From contig DAHUZT010000070.1 in the NCBI GenBank assembly GCA_027315005.1, positions 1-64,000 on the forward strand: a stretch of DNA of 64,000 bases, given 5' to 3'. This DNA comes from Acidimicrobiaceae bacterium (lineage in GTDB: Bacteria; Actinomycetota; Acidimicrobiia; Acidimicrobiales; RAAP-2). Of this stretch, positions 51,962 to 60,231 are shown one piece after another. The position numbers were made by a program, and so were the translations under genes. A model generated the notes under the pieces. It saw only the letters and a program-made list of their open reading frames with translations, was not told the origin of the DNA and ran no database searches. Numbering within the stretch: position 1 is the first letter of the stretch; every line of letters starts with the position of its first letter.

Positions 51962-53464
51962 TCAGCCTGCGTCGACGGGCAGGGGTCCCGCGTACGTCTT
52001 CGTCTCGAGATACTGCTCGAACCCCTCCCGGCCGTTCTGGCGGCCGACGCCGCTCGACTTGTAGCCACCGAACGGAGCGTCGGCGCCGTACCAGATCCCC
52101 CCATTGATGGCCACCGTCCCGGCCCGTATGCGCCGGGCGACCGCGATGGCACGCTCCTCGGAAGCCGAGGTAACACCCACTCCGAGGCCGTAGGGGCTGT
52201 CGTTGGCGATCCGAACAGCATCGTCGTCGTCGTCGAAGGGGACGACCACCAGTACCGGACCGAAGATCTCCTCCCGAGCGATGGACATCGAATTGTCCAC
52301 GTCGGCGAAGAGCGTCGGCTCCACGTAGTACCCCTTCTCGAACTGGGACGGGCGCTTGCCACCGGTCACCAACCGGGCCCCCTGCTCCACGCCCTCGTCG
52401 ATGTAGCCGAGCACACGGTCGCGCTGGAGGGCACTGATCTGGGGCCCCTGCAAGTTCCCCGGATCGGTCGGGTCGCCATAGGGGACGGTGGCGAATCCCG
52501 CCTCGATGATGGCCATCCCCTCCTCGTAGCGCGATCGGGGGAGAAGCATCCTGGTGAGCATCACGCATCCCTGTCCCCCGTGGACGCAGACCGTCCACGC
52601 CATCGACAGCCGGTCCTCGAAGTCGGCGTCGTCCAGAATGATGTCGGCCGACTTGCCCCCGAGCTCGAGGAACAGCCTCTTGACGGTGGGTGCGCCCTTC
52701 TCCATGATGCGCCGCCCGACCGCCGTGGAGCCGGTGAAGGACACCAGATCGATGCGCGGATCGGTCACCAGGTCCTCGGCGACCTGGTTGTCCGACGTGG
52801 TGACCACCTGCAGAACGCCGGGAGGGATGTCGGTCCGCTCGGCCACCAGGCGCCCGATCCGGGTGGCGTTCCACGGTGTGTTCGGTGCGGCTTTGAGGAT
52901 GACGGTGTTGCCGGCGGCGAGCGAGGGGCCGAGCTTGTTGATGGACACCTCGAACGGATAGTTCCAGGGGACGATCGCGGCCACCACGCCTACGGCCTCC
53001 TTGGTGACCCGGCGCCAGCTTCGGCTCCCGAATGCGGTCCCCACCGGAAGGTCACGCTCCCACTCGAACTCGTCGATGAACGAGGCCGGCCACGAGAGCC
53101 CGTCGGCCAGCGGTGCGTCGAGCTGGGGCCCGTAGGTGAGCAGCACCGGAGCTCCCACCTCGGCCACGATCTCGGCCCGCAACTGCTCCTGCTCGTCTTG
53201 GAGCGCCGACTGCAGCTGGCCGAGACAGCGTTTCCTCAGCTCCTTGTCGGTCGCCCAGCCCGATCGGTCGAACGCCTTGCGGGCAGCGGCGGCGGCGGCG
53301 TCCATGTCCTCGTGCCCGGCGTCCGCGACCTGCCCGAGCACCTCCTCGGTGGCGGGATTGATGTTGTCGAACACCTTGTGGGATCTGGCCTCGACCAGCG
53401 CCCCGTCGATGAGCATCCTCCGCTCACCGTCAATCACTCCACTCGCCTCTCCGGTGTTCGCCAT
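51962..53464 (-). CDS. Aldehyde dehydrogenase
   Basis: This 500-residue NAD(P)-dependent ALDH has VVAAIVPWNYPF, FTGSTAVGRRI, the catalytic Glu in FLELGGKSAD, and the nucleophilic Cys in HGGQGCVML, then EEIFGPVL and PFGGYKSSG. All catalytic residues are present. ATG 53464 has GGGGAGGAG upstream; an open frame extends to 53572. It oxidises an aldehyde to an acid or, given the CoA context, could prepare substrate for a synthetase. It may serve the amine oxidase product, but the two are 26 kb apart. Confidence 0.92.
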   Translation of the reverse strand: MANTGEASGVIDGERRMLIDGALVEARSHKVFDNINPATEEVLGQVADAGHEDMDAAAAAARKAFDRSGWATDKELRKRCLGQLQSALQDEQEQLRAEIVAEVGAPVLLTYGPQLDAPLADGLSWPASFIDEFEWERDLPVGTAFGSRSWRRVTKEAVGVVAAIVPWNYPFEVSINKLGPSLAAGNTVILKAAPNTPWNATRIGRLVAERTDIPPGVLQVVTTSDNQVAEDLVTDPRIDLVSFTGSTAVGRRIMEKGAPTVKRLFLELGGKSADIILDDADFEDRLSMAWTVCVHGGQGCVMLTRMLLPRSRYEEGMAIIEAGFATVPYGDPTDPGNLQGPQISALQRDRVLGYIDEGVEQGARLVTGGKRPSQFEKGYYVEPTLFADVDNSMSIAREEIFGPVLVVVPFDDDDDAVRIANDSPYGLGVGVTSASEERAIAVARRIRAGTVAINGGIWYGADAPFGGYKSSGVGRQNGREGFEQYLETKTYAGPLPVDAG

Positions 53465-53628
53465 GGATTCCACTCCTCCCCGTTTGTGCTTCGTCCTCGG
53501 CGCATCCCGGCTCATCGCGACCACGCACGAGACCGAACGGACCGCATCCCTGGATCCGAACGATGCCGACACCGTAGCGGACCGGTTGGGATCGCCCGAT
53601 CCCGGTCGCGCCCATCTCGGCGCGTGAC

Positions 53629-54981
53629 TCAGGCGACGGCCACTCTCCTCGCCGGGGCTGCCACGGTTCGGCGTTCACCTCCGTGGGACACCGTCCACCG
53701 ACCGGAACGCTGCTCCACCCGGTGGACACTGCCGCATCCCCCGGCCGAGGCGATCCACGAGCTGGTTCCCACCATCGAACACTCGATCAGGTGGCCTCCC
53801 CCTCGCGCCGTCGAAGACAGGACCGCCACCGAAGCAAGCAGCCCGGTCGCCGGGTCGGCGATGGCGTCGGCGCAGAAGACCGGATCGCCGCCGGCGTCCG
53901 TCCCGACCAGCCCACCGGCCACCGCAGCGTCGTCCCCGAACGCCACCCAGTTCGACCGCGGTCCGGTTCGACCGTATCCCGTCAGCGACACCCAGGTCCT
54001 CCCTTCCCGGGCGCGGAGGAAGCGCTCGGGAGAGAAGCCGAGCTGTTCGAGGGCGCGCGGTCGCGACGCCTCGATCACCACGTCGGCCGCATCGACCAGG
54101 TGTTCGAGCAGTTCACGATCGGGCCGGTTCCCGAAGTCCACGACCAATCGCAGATGGCCACGATGCAGTTCGTCGAAGAGGGCCGGATCTCCGGAACTGG
54201 ACGCATCGGGTCGGTACCGATCCTCGACCTTGACCACCCGCGCGCCACAACGGCCGAGGATGTGGGCACAGATCGGCCCGGCCCACAGCGCGGAGAAGTC
54301 GACCACCAGGGGATTTCGCACCGGGGCATCGACCGCGGCTCCGCCGGTGGTTACGACCCAGGGTGCAGGTCCGGATTGCCCACCGGTTGCCGTCCCCGTG
54401 CCCAGAGAGGCGATCGGCAGGCCCAGCTCCTGTCCGGACACCACCAGATCGACCGAGGTCCGCTGCCGACATTCAGCCGCCAGTCGCCTCCAGGTCCGGC
54501 ACGAAGCCGTCGGCCCGGTGTCGGGGGGGACGGTACCACCGGTCAATGCAGGCAGGAGGTCCAGGTCCCCGGTCCGAGCCAGGTTGATCGCCACCCAGGA
54601 GTCGTCGGTGCGGAGCAGCCTGCACGTCCCACCGACCGACGTCCTCCCCTGCCGGCGCGCGCCCCGGAGGCCCGCCCGACCGGTGAGGAGGGCAGCGACG
54701 TCCACGGTGCAGTCATGTCCCGACCTCCGGGCGAGCACCTGCACCCACCGTCGCGCTTCGGCGAGCCGGCCGATCACGTCACCGGAGGGCCAGCATGGGA
54801 CCTCGGGCGGACCGGTGAGCGCCATCCCCCCGGACTCCGCCCAGCGCAGTACCGGACAGGAGGAAACCGGTCCTTCGGTTGCCCCTGAGGGAGCTCCGTC
54901 GGGATCAGCGAGGGTGTCCACAGCACCGGCCACATCACCGAAGTCCAACCCGTTGGCCACTAGCAATTCGAGCAACGACAC
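53629..54981 (-). CDS. Family III (CaiB/BaiF) CoA-transferase with rearranged domain order
   Basis: This 450-residue protein contains the CaiB core VVDFSALWAGPICAHILG and GARVVKVED, but at about residues 225-260 rather than at the N-terminus. It continues with LTGYGRTGPRSNW, and a candidate nucleophilic Asp in IADPATGLLAS. The first 215 residues (VDVAALLTGRAGLRG, GGTCRLLRTDDSWVAINL) resemble the small domain that normally lies in the second half, so the chain looks circularly permuted. GTG 54981 is supported by TACGCT 6 nt upstream (leaderless). It likely moves CoA between carboxylic acids, or acts as a racemase. Confidence 0.78.
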   Translation of the reverse strand: MSLLELLVANGLDFGDVAGAVDTLADPDGAPSGATEGPVSSCPVLRWAESGGMALTGPPEVPCWPSGDVIGRLAEARRWVQVLARRSGHDCTVDVAALLTGRAGLRGARRQGRTSVGGTCRLLRTDDSWVAINLARTGDLDLLPALTGGTVPPDTGPTASCRTWRRLAAECRQRTSVDLVVSGQELGLPIASLGTGTATGGQSGPAPWVVTTGGAAVDAPVRNPLVVDFSALWAGPICAHILGRCGARVVKVEDRYRPDASSSGDPALFDELHRGHLRLVVDFGNRPDRELLEHLVDAADVVIEASRPRALEQLGFSPERFLRAREGRTWVSLTGYGRTGPRSNWVAFGDDAAVAGGLVGTDAGGDPVFCADAIADPATGLLASVAVLSSTARGGGHLIECSMVGTSSWIASAGGCGSVHRVEQRSGRWTVSHGGERRTVAAPARRVAVA

Positions 54982-54987
54982 CGCCCG

Positions 54988-54993
54988 AGCGTA
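54988..54993 (-). promoter_or_regulatory. Putative -10 element, leaderless CoA-transferase transcript
   Basis: TACGCT on the minus strand ends 6 nt before GTG 54981. There is no ribosome site in between. Confidence 0.4.
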
Positions 54994-55178
54994 CCGATCT
55001 CGGAAGGTTCCACCTCGACGGGAGCGCCCGGCCTCCCGGAGTGCGTGCGATACGATGCCCTGCTGACCGTTGTGGCCTCATCGGGGACCGACCGTTCCCC
55101 GTCCGGCCCATGGCCGGCATGTGACCCGGACGGACTCGTGACCACAGCGGGGACCCGCTGGAGCGGAGAGGGGACAGG

Positions 55179-55496
55179 ATGGAGTTGAAGCCCGGACAGC
55201 GCCTGCGCAGCGCGGCGAGCGACGTCGAGCTGGTGGTCATCCGAGCCACTCCGGGTGACACCGATCTGACCTGTGGAGGCGTCGCGGTGATCGAACCGTC
55301 GGCCGGCTCCGGTCCTGGGGAACCGAGCGGCGGTGCCGGTACTGGCGATGACCGGTCCGTGCTCCTCGGGAAACGCTACGTGGACGGAACCGACACGTTT
55401 GAGCTGCTCTGCACCAAGGCCGGAACCGGGCCTCTCGCCATCGACGGTCGGCCCCTCGAGGTGAAATCGGCCAAACCGCTTCCCTCCTCGGACTGA
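55179..55496 (+). CDS. Small protein of unknown function next to acyl-CoA synthetase
   Basis: I recognise no named domain. The 105-residue protein opens MELKPGQRLRSAASDVELVV, has a Gly/Ser/Pro linker at about 45-60, then LLGKRYVDGTDTFELLCTKAG, and ends KSAKPLPSSD. Two cysteines (LTCGG, LLCTK) might bind a metal across a dimer or be structural. The beta-rich, evenly conserved-looking sequence, an AGGGGACAGG ribosome site, and tight placement 10 bp upstream of an acyl-CoA synthetase argue it is real. Similar small proteins seem to accompany such ligases in actinomycetes (from memory, not verified). Confidence 0.7.
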   Translation: MELKPGQRLRSAASDVELVVIRATPGDTDLTCGGVAVIEPSAGSGPGEPSGGAGTGDDRSVLLGKRYVDGTDTFELLCTKAGTGPLAIDGRPLEVKSAKPLPSSD

Positions 55497-55506
55497 CGGG
55501 GAGCAC

Positions 55507-57057
55507 GTGCATCTCGGCCTCGTCCTCGACATGACCAGTGCCGGGCTGGAGGACCGCCCGGCGATCGGATCCGGTGACACCAGCATCACCCACTCCGAGC
55601 TGGCCTCGCGATCATGGGCCGCCGCCGCGCAACTGGGCGACCTCGGCGTGCCGTCGGTGCTGTACCTCGGGGGGAACCATCTGGCCTTCCCGATCGCCCT
55701 CTTCGGGGCGGCAGGCGCCGGGATCCCTCTCATCCCCCTCAACTACCGGCTGTCGAACGACCAGGTCGAGGCCCGGCTGGCCAGTCACCCCGGCGCTCTG
55801 GTCATCTACGACGAGCGAACACTTGGGCCCAGTGGATCCGGCGATCCTCGAGCCGCAAACACCGGCTCGTTCGACCGGCAGGCCCACCGGTACGTCGAAC
55901 GTCAGTCGTACCTCGACGCGCTGGAGGGCATCGACGCGGCCGGCCCACCGCCGCCCCCCGATCCGGACCTCCCCTGCGTCCTCCTCTACACCAGTGGCAC
56001 GACGGCCGCTCCGAAGGCTGCGGTTCTCCGGCACCGCCACCTCATGGCCTATCTTCTGGGCACGGTCGAGTTCGCCAGCGCCGGGGCCGACGAGGCGTGC
56101 CTGGTCTCCGTTCCGCCCTATCACATCGCCGGCCTGGCCAATCTGCTCACCAACACCTACGCCGGTCGTCGCATCTGCTACCTCGACCAGTTCGATCCCG
56201 AGACCTGGCTCCGCACCGTGGGTGAGCAGGGCATCACCCAGGCCATGGTGGTTCCCACCATGCTCGCCCGCATCGTGTCGCACCTGGAGGACCGCACGCA
56301 TCGCCTGGCCGGCACACCCTCGCTGCGCACGCTGTCCTACGGGGGTGCTCCGATGCCGAGCTCGCTCCTCCGGCGGGCGATGGAGCTGTTCCCCGAGACG
56401 GGCTTCGTCAACGCCTACGGGCTCACCGAGACGAGCTCGACCATCGCACTCCTCGACCCCGAAGACCACCGGCGCGCCTTCGAGTCGACCGATCCCGACA
56501 TCAGAGCCCGGCTCGGATCTGTCGGACGGGTGCTTCCGGGGGTCGAGCTCGACATCCGGGACGAAGGTGGCCAGGTTCTGCCCCAAGGGGAGGCGGGACT
56601 CCTCTACGTCCGGGGGGAGCAGATATCGGGCGAGTACGAGGGGGAACGGTTGGTCGACCCCGACGGGTGGTTCGCCACCCGTGACCGGGGGTGGGTCGAC
56701 GCCGACGGGTACCTCTTCATCGAGGGGCGTGCCGATGACACCATCATCCGTGGCGGCGAGAACATCGCACCGGCCGAGGTCGAGGACGTGCTCGTCTCCC
56801 TTCGCGGTGTGGCCGACGCAGTCGTCGTCGGTCTCCCCGACGAGGAGTGGGGGCAACGACTGGTGGCGGTGGCGGTCCCCGAGCCCGGTGCGGTGCTCGA
56901 CGCCGAGGGACTTCGGTCCGAGATCCGCAGCCGCCTCCGGTCCTCCAAGACTCCCGAATCGATCGAGTTCTGGCCCGATCTGCCGCGGACCGACACCGGA
57001 AAGCTGCTCCGTCGCCAGGTGGTGGGCCGGCTGACCGCACCGTCCGGGCCGCGATGA
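55507..57057 (+). CDS. Acyl-CoA synthetase (AMP-forming)
   Basis: This 516-residue ANL ligase shows LYTSGTTAAPKAAVLRHRH, NAYGLTETSS, the hinge GRADDTIIRGGENIAPAEVE and the lysine in RTDTGKLLRR. The TGD motif is TRD, keeping the Asp. GTG 55507 begins the frame directly after the small protein. It overlaps the LLM oxidoreductase by 4 bp. The local order small protein, ligase, LLM oxidoreductase, crotonase suggests a short activation and oxidation module. Confidence 0.88.
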   Translation: MHLGLVLDMTSAGLEDRPAIGSGDTSITHSELASRSWAAAAQLGDLGVPSVLYLGGNHLAFPIALFGAAGAGIPLIPLNYRLSNDQVEARLASHPGALVIYDERTLGPSGSGDPRAANTGSFDRQAHRYVERQSYLDALEGIDAAGPPPPPDPDLPCVLLYTSGTTAAPKAAVLRHRHLMAYLLGTVEFASAGADEACLVSVPPYHIAGLANLLTNTYAGRRICYLDQFDPETWLRTVGEQGITQAMVVPTMLARIVSHLEDRTHRLAGTPSLRTLSYGGAPMPSSLLRRAMELFPETGFVNAYGLTETSSTIALLDPEDHRRAFESTDPDIRARLGSVGRVLPGVELDIRDEGGQVLPQGEAGLLYVRGEQISGEYEGERLVDPDGWFATRDRGWVDADGYLFIEGRADDTIIRGGENIAPAEVEDVLVSLRGVADAVVVGLPDEEWGQRLVAVAVPEPGAVLDAEGLRSEIRSRLRSSKTPESIEFWPDLPRTDTGKLLRRQVVGRLTAPSGPR

Positions 57058-58004
57058 GCACCGCCGTGAAGCCGGCAGCCGTCGAGGTGGGGATCTTCGT
57101 GCCGCAGGTGGCGATGGACCGGAACACGCTCCTCGCACGTGCCGAACTGGTGGAGCGGTCGGGGTTCCAATCTCTGTGGCTCTACGACCACCTCTACAGT
57201 CCCGGTCAGCCCGATCGCGACTCGTTCGAAGCCTGGACGACAGCCACCTACCTGCTGGCCCGGACCGGGCGCCTGCGGGTCGGGCACCTGGTGCTCGACA
57301 ACAATCTCCGCCACCCGGCCCTCTTGGCCAAGATGGCTTCGACCCTCGACGTCCTGTCGGAAGGACGGGTCGAGATCGGAATCGGCAGCGGCTCGGTCGG
57401 CGAGGAACACGACCGGATCGGTCTCGAATGGGGAACCGCGCCGGTCCGCGGCCGCAGGCTGGAGGAGGCGCTCGAGATCCTCACCCGGATGCTCGAAGGG
57501 CCGGTGACCACCTACAGCGGAACCCACTACCGGGTGCACGACCTTCCCAACCTGCCCGGCCCGGTCCAACGGCCCCGCCCGCCCATCCACGTCGGAGGCA
57601 TCGGGGCCCGCTTCACGCTGCCCCTGGTCGCCCGCTTCGCCGACGGGTGGAACGTCCCCACCTACGGGCTCGCCAACTGGAGGGAGAGCCGGCGGCGCCT
57701 GGACGAGGCGTGCGTCGCCATCGGGCGCGATCCCTCCACCATCGGCACCTCGGTCCAGGCCGTGGTCGCCATCGCCGGCGACGACCGTGCCCTCGCTTCC
57801 GTCCGGGCCGAGGCCACCCGGCGCTACGGGGCCGTCGGCTGGGGCCTCGAAGCCGGCGGGTTGGTCGGTACCCCCCCGATGATCGTCGACCGCATCCTCG
57901 AGCTGGTCGGTTCCGGCGTCTCTCGTTTCGTCCTCCTGCCCCACGACCGGGACGACCGCTCGCTCGGCCTCCTCGCCGACACGGTGCTCCCCGAGCTCCC
58001 CTGA
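57054..58004 (+). CDS. LLM class flavin/F420-dependent oxidoreductase
   Basis: This 316-residue bacterial luciferase-fold protein has VEVGIFVPQ, SLWLYDHLYSP, RVGHLVLDNNLRHPALLAKM, GRVEIGIGSGSVGEEH and PPIHVGGIG in short blocks. ATG 57054 overlaps the stop of the synthetase. Compared with the paralogue at 48.2 kb it is of a different LLM subgroup, with a longer C-terminal region. Likely acts on an acyl-CoA or ketone; cofactor (F420 or FMN) not decidable by eye. Confidence 0.87.
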   Translation: MSTAVKPAAVEVGIFVPQVAMDRNTLLARAELVERSGFQSLWLYDHLYSPGQPDRDSFEAWTTATYLLARTGRLRVGHLVLDNNLRHPALLAKMASTLDVLSEGRVEIGIGSGSVGEEHDRIGLEWGTAPVRGRRLEEALEILTRMLEGPVTTYSGTHYRVHDLPNLPGPVQRPRPPIHVGGIGARFTLPLVARFADGWNVPTYGLANWRESRRRLDEACVAIGRDPSTIGTSVQAVVAIAGDDRALASVRAEATRRYGAVGWGLEAGGLVGTPPMIVDRILELVGSGVSRFVLLPHDRDDRSLGLLADTVLPELP

Positions 58005-58064
58005 CCGCGCGGGCGGGACCGGAGGGTCGCGGGCGGACTCGCCACGGTCGGGCTCCTGCTTCGG

Positions 58065-58070
58065 TACGCT
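58065..58070 (+). promoter_or_regulatory. Putative -10 element, leaderless crotonase transcript
   Basis: TACGCT ends 6 nt before ATG 58077, placing the transcription start at the start codon. No ribosome site is visible. Confidence 0.4.
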
Positions 58071-58076
58071 CGGCCC

Positions 58077-58862
58077 ATGCCGTCCGTGACCGTGGACCTG
58101 GCCGATCACATCGCGACCGTCACCTTGGACCGTCCGCCGGTAAACGCCGTCGATCGCGCCACCATGGCCGAGATCCGCGACGCGTTCAACGCCCTCGACG
58201 ACGACCATGAGGTACGAGTGGCGGTCTTCACCGCGGTCGGCGACCGTGCCTTCATGGCCGGGGCCGACCTGGCCAAGCTCGGTGCGGACACTGGCTCGGG
58301 TGAGACGGTTCCCGCCACCCTCGTCACCGACCCACCCCGGGTGACCCGGGACGCGATGTGGTCGGTGCTCGACTGCGCGGTGCCGGTCATTGGGGCCATC
58401 AACGGTCCCGCGCTCGGGGCCGGCCTGGCCTTCGCCGCGTGCTGTGACATCCTGGTCGCCGCCGAAGGGGCCACCTTCGGCACGCCGGAGATCAACGTGG
58501 GACTGCTCGGGGCCAGTTCGCACCTCACCACGCTGGTGGGTCGCCACAAGGCTCGAGAGCTCTACTTCACCGGCGAGCCGATCACCGCCGAAGAGCTCTA
58601 TCGACTCGGCGCGCTCAGCGCGGTCGTCCCCCGGCACGAGCTCATGACGACCGCCCTCCGACTGGCCGGAAAGTTGGCAGCCAAGAGCCCCATCGCATTG
58701 CGCCTGGCCAAGGAGGCCATGAACCGCACCGAGCACCTGCCCCTGAAGGAGGCCTACCGCACCGAACAGGAGTACACCGCCCGCCTCGGTGGCTTCGAGG
58801 ACGCCGCCGAAGCCCGGGCGGCGCACAACGAGAAGCGTCCGCCCGACTGGAAGTGGCGTTGA
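58077..58862 (+). CDS. Enoyl-CoA hydratase/isomerase
   Basis: This 261-residue crotonase has DRPPVNAVDRATM, oxyanion segments FMAGADLAKLG and GPALGAGLAFAACCDI, and the catalytic glutamate in TFGTPEINVGLLG, so hydratase activity is likely. The second usual Glu is replaced by a Ser/His segment (ASSHLTT). It is 72 bp after the LLM gene and probably has its own leaderless promoter. Together with the synthetase at 55.5 kb it can perform the hydration step of beta-oxidation. Confidence 0.9.
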   Translation: MPSVTVDLADHIATVTLDRPPVNAVDRATMAEIRDAFNALDDDHEVRVAVFTAVGDRAFMAGADLAKLGADTGSGETVPATLVTDPPRVTRDAMWSVLDCAVPVIGAINGPALGAGLAFAACCDILVAAEGATFGTPEINVGLLGASSHLTTLVGRHKARELYFTGEPITAEELYRLGALSAVVPRHELMTTALRLAGKLAAKSPIALRLAKEAMNRTEHLPLKEAYRTEQEYTARLGGFEDAAEARAAHNEKRPPDWKWR

Positions 58863-58871
58863 TCCACCAGA

Positions 58872-58935
58872 GCGGTGCAGCTCAGCGGTGCAGCTCAGGG
58901 CTGCAGTTCGGGCTGCAGCTCAGGGCTGCAGCTCA
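58872..58935. repeat. 12-13 bp repeat cluster with hairpin potential between convergent genes
   Basis: Five successive units of 12-13 bp (GCGGTGCAGCTCA twice, then GGGCTGCAGTTCG, GGCTGCAGCTCA and GGGCTGCAGCTCA) fill the gap after the crotonase stop and overlap the stop of the convergent ACAD. GCTGCAGC is palindromic, so any two units can pair as an 8-bp stem. The cluster may work as a bidirectional transcription end. Confidence 0.85.
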
Positions 58936-60156
58936 GCGATCCGCTCGTCGACGCCACCCCGGCGAGGTGGTGGCCTTCCCACGGGCGACGCTCTGGCCGA
59001 TGAAGTTCTTCTGCGCCTCGACTGTTCCCGCTCCGAAGCACAGCCCGCGGATGTCCCGGTAGGCCCGCTCCACCGGGTACTCGCGGCTGTAGCCGTACCC
59101 GCCGTGGATCTGCATGGCCTCGTCACAGACCAGCTTGGCCGCCAGGTTGGCCGCCGTCTTGGCCAGAGCCGTCTCGAGCGGTGGTGGTGTTCCACCGGGC
59201 CCCGCCAGGCGGACCGCCCGACCGAGCAGCAGACGCGCCCCCTCGATGGCGACGGCCATGTCGGCGAACTTCCACTGGAGTCCCTGCAGCTCGCCAATGG
59301 GCCGTCCGCCCACCACACGGTCGCCGGCGTAGGCCACCGCCTGTTCGAGCGCCCCCTGGGCCGCGCCGATGCACATCGCCGCATTGCCACATCGCTCGTG
59401 GTTCAGATGGGCGAGCAACGTCTTGAACGGTCCGGCCGAGTCCACGTCCCCGGCGAGGAGCACGTCGTCTCCCCCGATGGCCACGTCGTCGAAGGCGATC
59501 TCCGCCTCGGTGGCGGCGTGGATCCCCATACCCCGGTGGCGGCCGGTGACGCTGACGCCGTCCCGGTCCGTCGGCACCACGACCGCCCCGATGCCGCGCG
59601 CCCCCTCACCCCCGGGCCACCGGCACCAGACCAGCACCGCTCCGGCGGCGTGGCCCAACGTCGAGTAGTTCTTGTAGGCCTTGAGCCGCCACCGGTCCGG
59701 CCCGTCTCGTCTCAACGACGCCCGCATGTTCTGGACCGCCGAACCCGCATCCGGTTCGGTGATGCCGATACTGATGATGTGCTCTCCGGCGGCCACACCG
59801 GGTAGGTGTCGCTCCTTCAGGACCTCGCCGCCCAGATGTTCGATGCCCCGACTGGGACCGTTGAAGGCCAACTGGCAGCAGATGGCCGTCGAGACGTCGA
59901 ACCGGGCGATCTCCTCGAGCACGATAGCCGCCTCGACATCGCCCAGACCGAGTCCTCCCCACTCGGCGCCGATGGTCACCCGGAAGAGATCGGCGTCGGC
60001 CAGTGCCTTGACTGCGGCACCGTCCAACTCGCCTGACTCGTCGGCCGCCGCCGCCCGTGGTGCCACCTCCCGGATGGCCACGCTGCGGGCCAGTTCGCGG
60101 AGCGCGGCCTGGTCGCTGCTCTCCACCATCGGGTCGACGCCTGGCGGGCCGGTCAC
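58933..60156 (-). CDS. Acyl-CoA dehydrogenase, downstream of an APH-like kinase
   Basis: This roughly 407-residue canonical ACAD has GITEPDAGSAVQNM, then the segment around AYKNYSTLG, HERCGNAAM, QIHGGYGYSREYPVERAYRDIRG in short blocks, and an FAD/AMP-binding GAGTVEAQKNFIG. GTG 60156 is chosen because TACGAT lies 7 nt upstream; ATG 60129 is an alternative with no upstream signal. The gene is 75 bp downstream of an APH-type phosphotransferase on the same strand. That pairing is known in ACAD10/ACAD11 and in the Lva levulinate pathway, where a 4-hydroxyacyl-CoA is phosphorylated and then processed by the ACAD. Confidence 0.87.
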   Translation of the reverse strand: MTGPPGVDPMVESSDQAALRELARSVAIREVAPRAAAADESGELDGAAVKALADADLFRVTIGAEWGGLGLGDVEAAIVLEEIARFDVSTAICCQLAFNGPSRGIEHLGGEVLKERHLPGVAAGEHIISIGITEPDAGSAVQNMRASLRRDGPDRWRLKAYKNYSTLGHAAGAVLVWCRWPGGEGARGIGAVVVPTDRDGVSVTGRHRGMGIHAATEAEIAFDDVAIGGDDVLLAGDVDSAGPFKTLLAHLNHERCGNAAMCIGAAQGALEQAVAYAGDRVVGGRPIGELQGLQWKFADMAVAIEGARLLLGRAVRLAGPGGTPPPLETALAKTAANLAAKLVCDEAMQIHGGYGYSREYPVERAYRDIRGLCFGAGTVEAQKNFIGQSVARGKATTSPGWRRRADR

Positions 60157-60163
60157 ACCGGGA

Positions 60164-60169
60164 ATCGTA
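60164..60169 (-). promoter_or_regulatory. Putative -10 element, leaderless ACAD transcript
   Basis: TACGAT on the minus strand lies 7 nt before GTG 60156 and supports that start over the downstream ATG 60129. Confidence 0.35.
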
Positions 60170-60231
60170 ACCACACCACCTGCGACACGGCTGCCGCTCG
60201 GATCCGGCACCGGTCTGGACCGCTACCCGAC

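Noticed and set aside
47477..53464. RidA, ALDH, cupin and hydrolase as a 2-aminophenol or kynurenine meta-cleavage pathway
   Set aside because: The classes overlap with that pathway, but no ring-cleavage dioxygenase, 4-oxalocrotonate decarboxylase or hydratase is seen, and the genes are in several operons.
51563..55066. 1167-codon plus-strand frame
   Set aside because: Antisense to the cupin, ALDH and CoA-transferase genes, which all have intact catalytic motifs.
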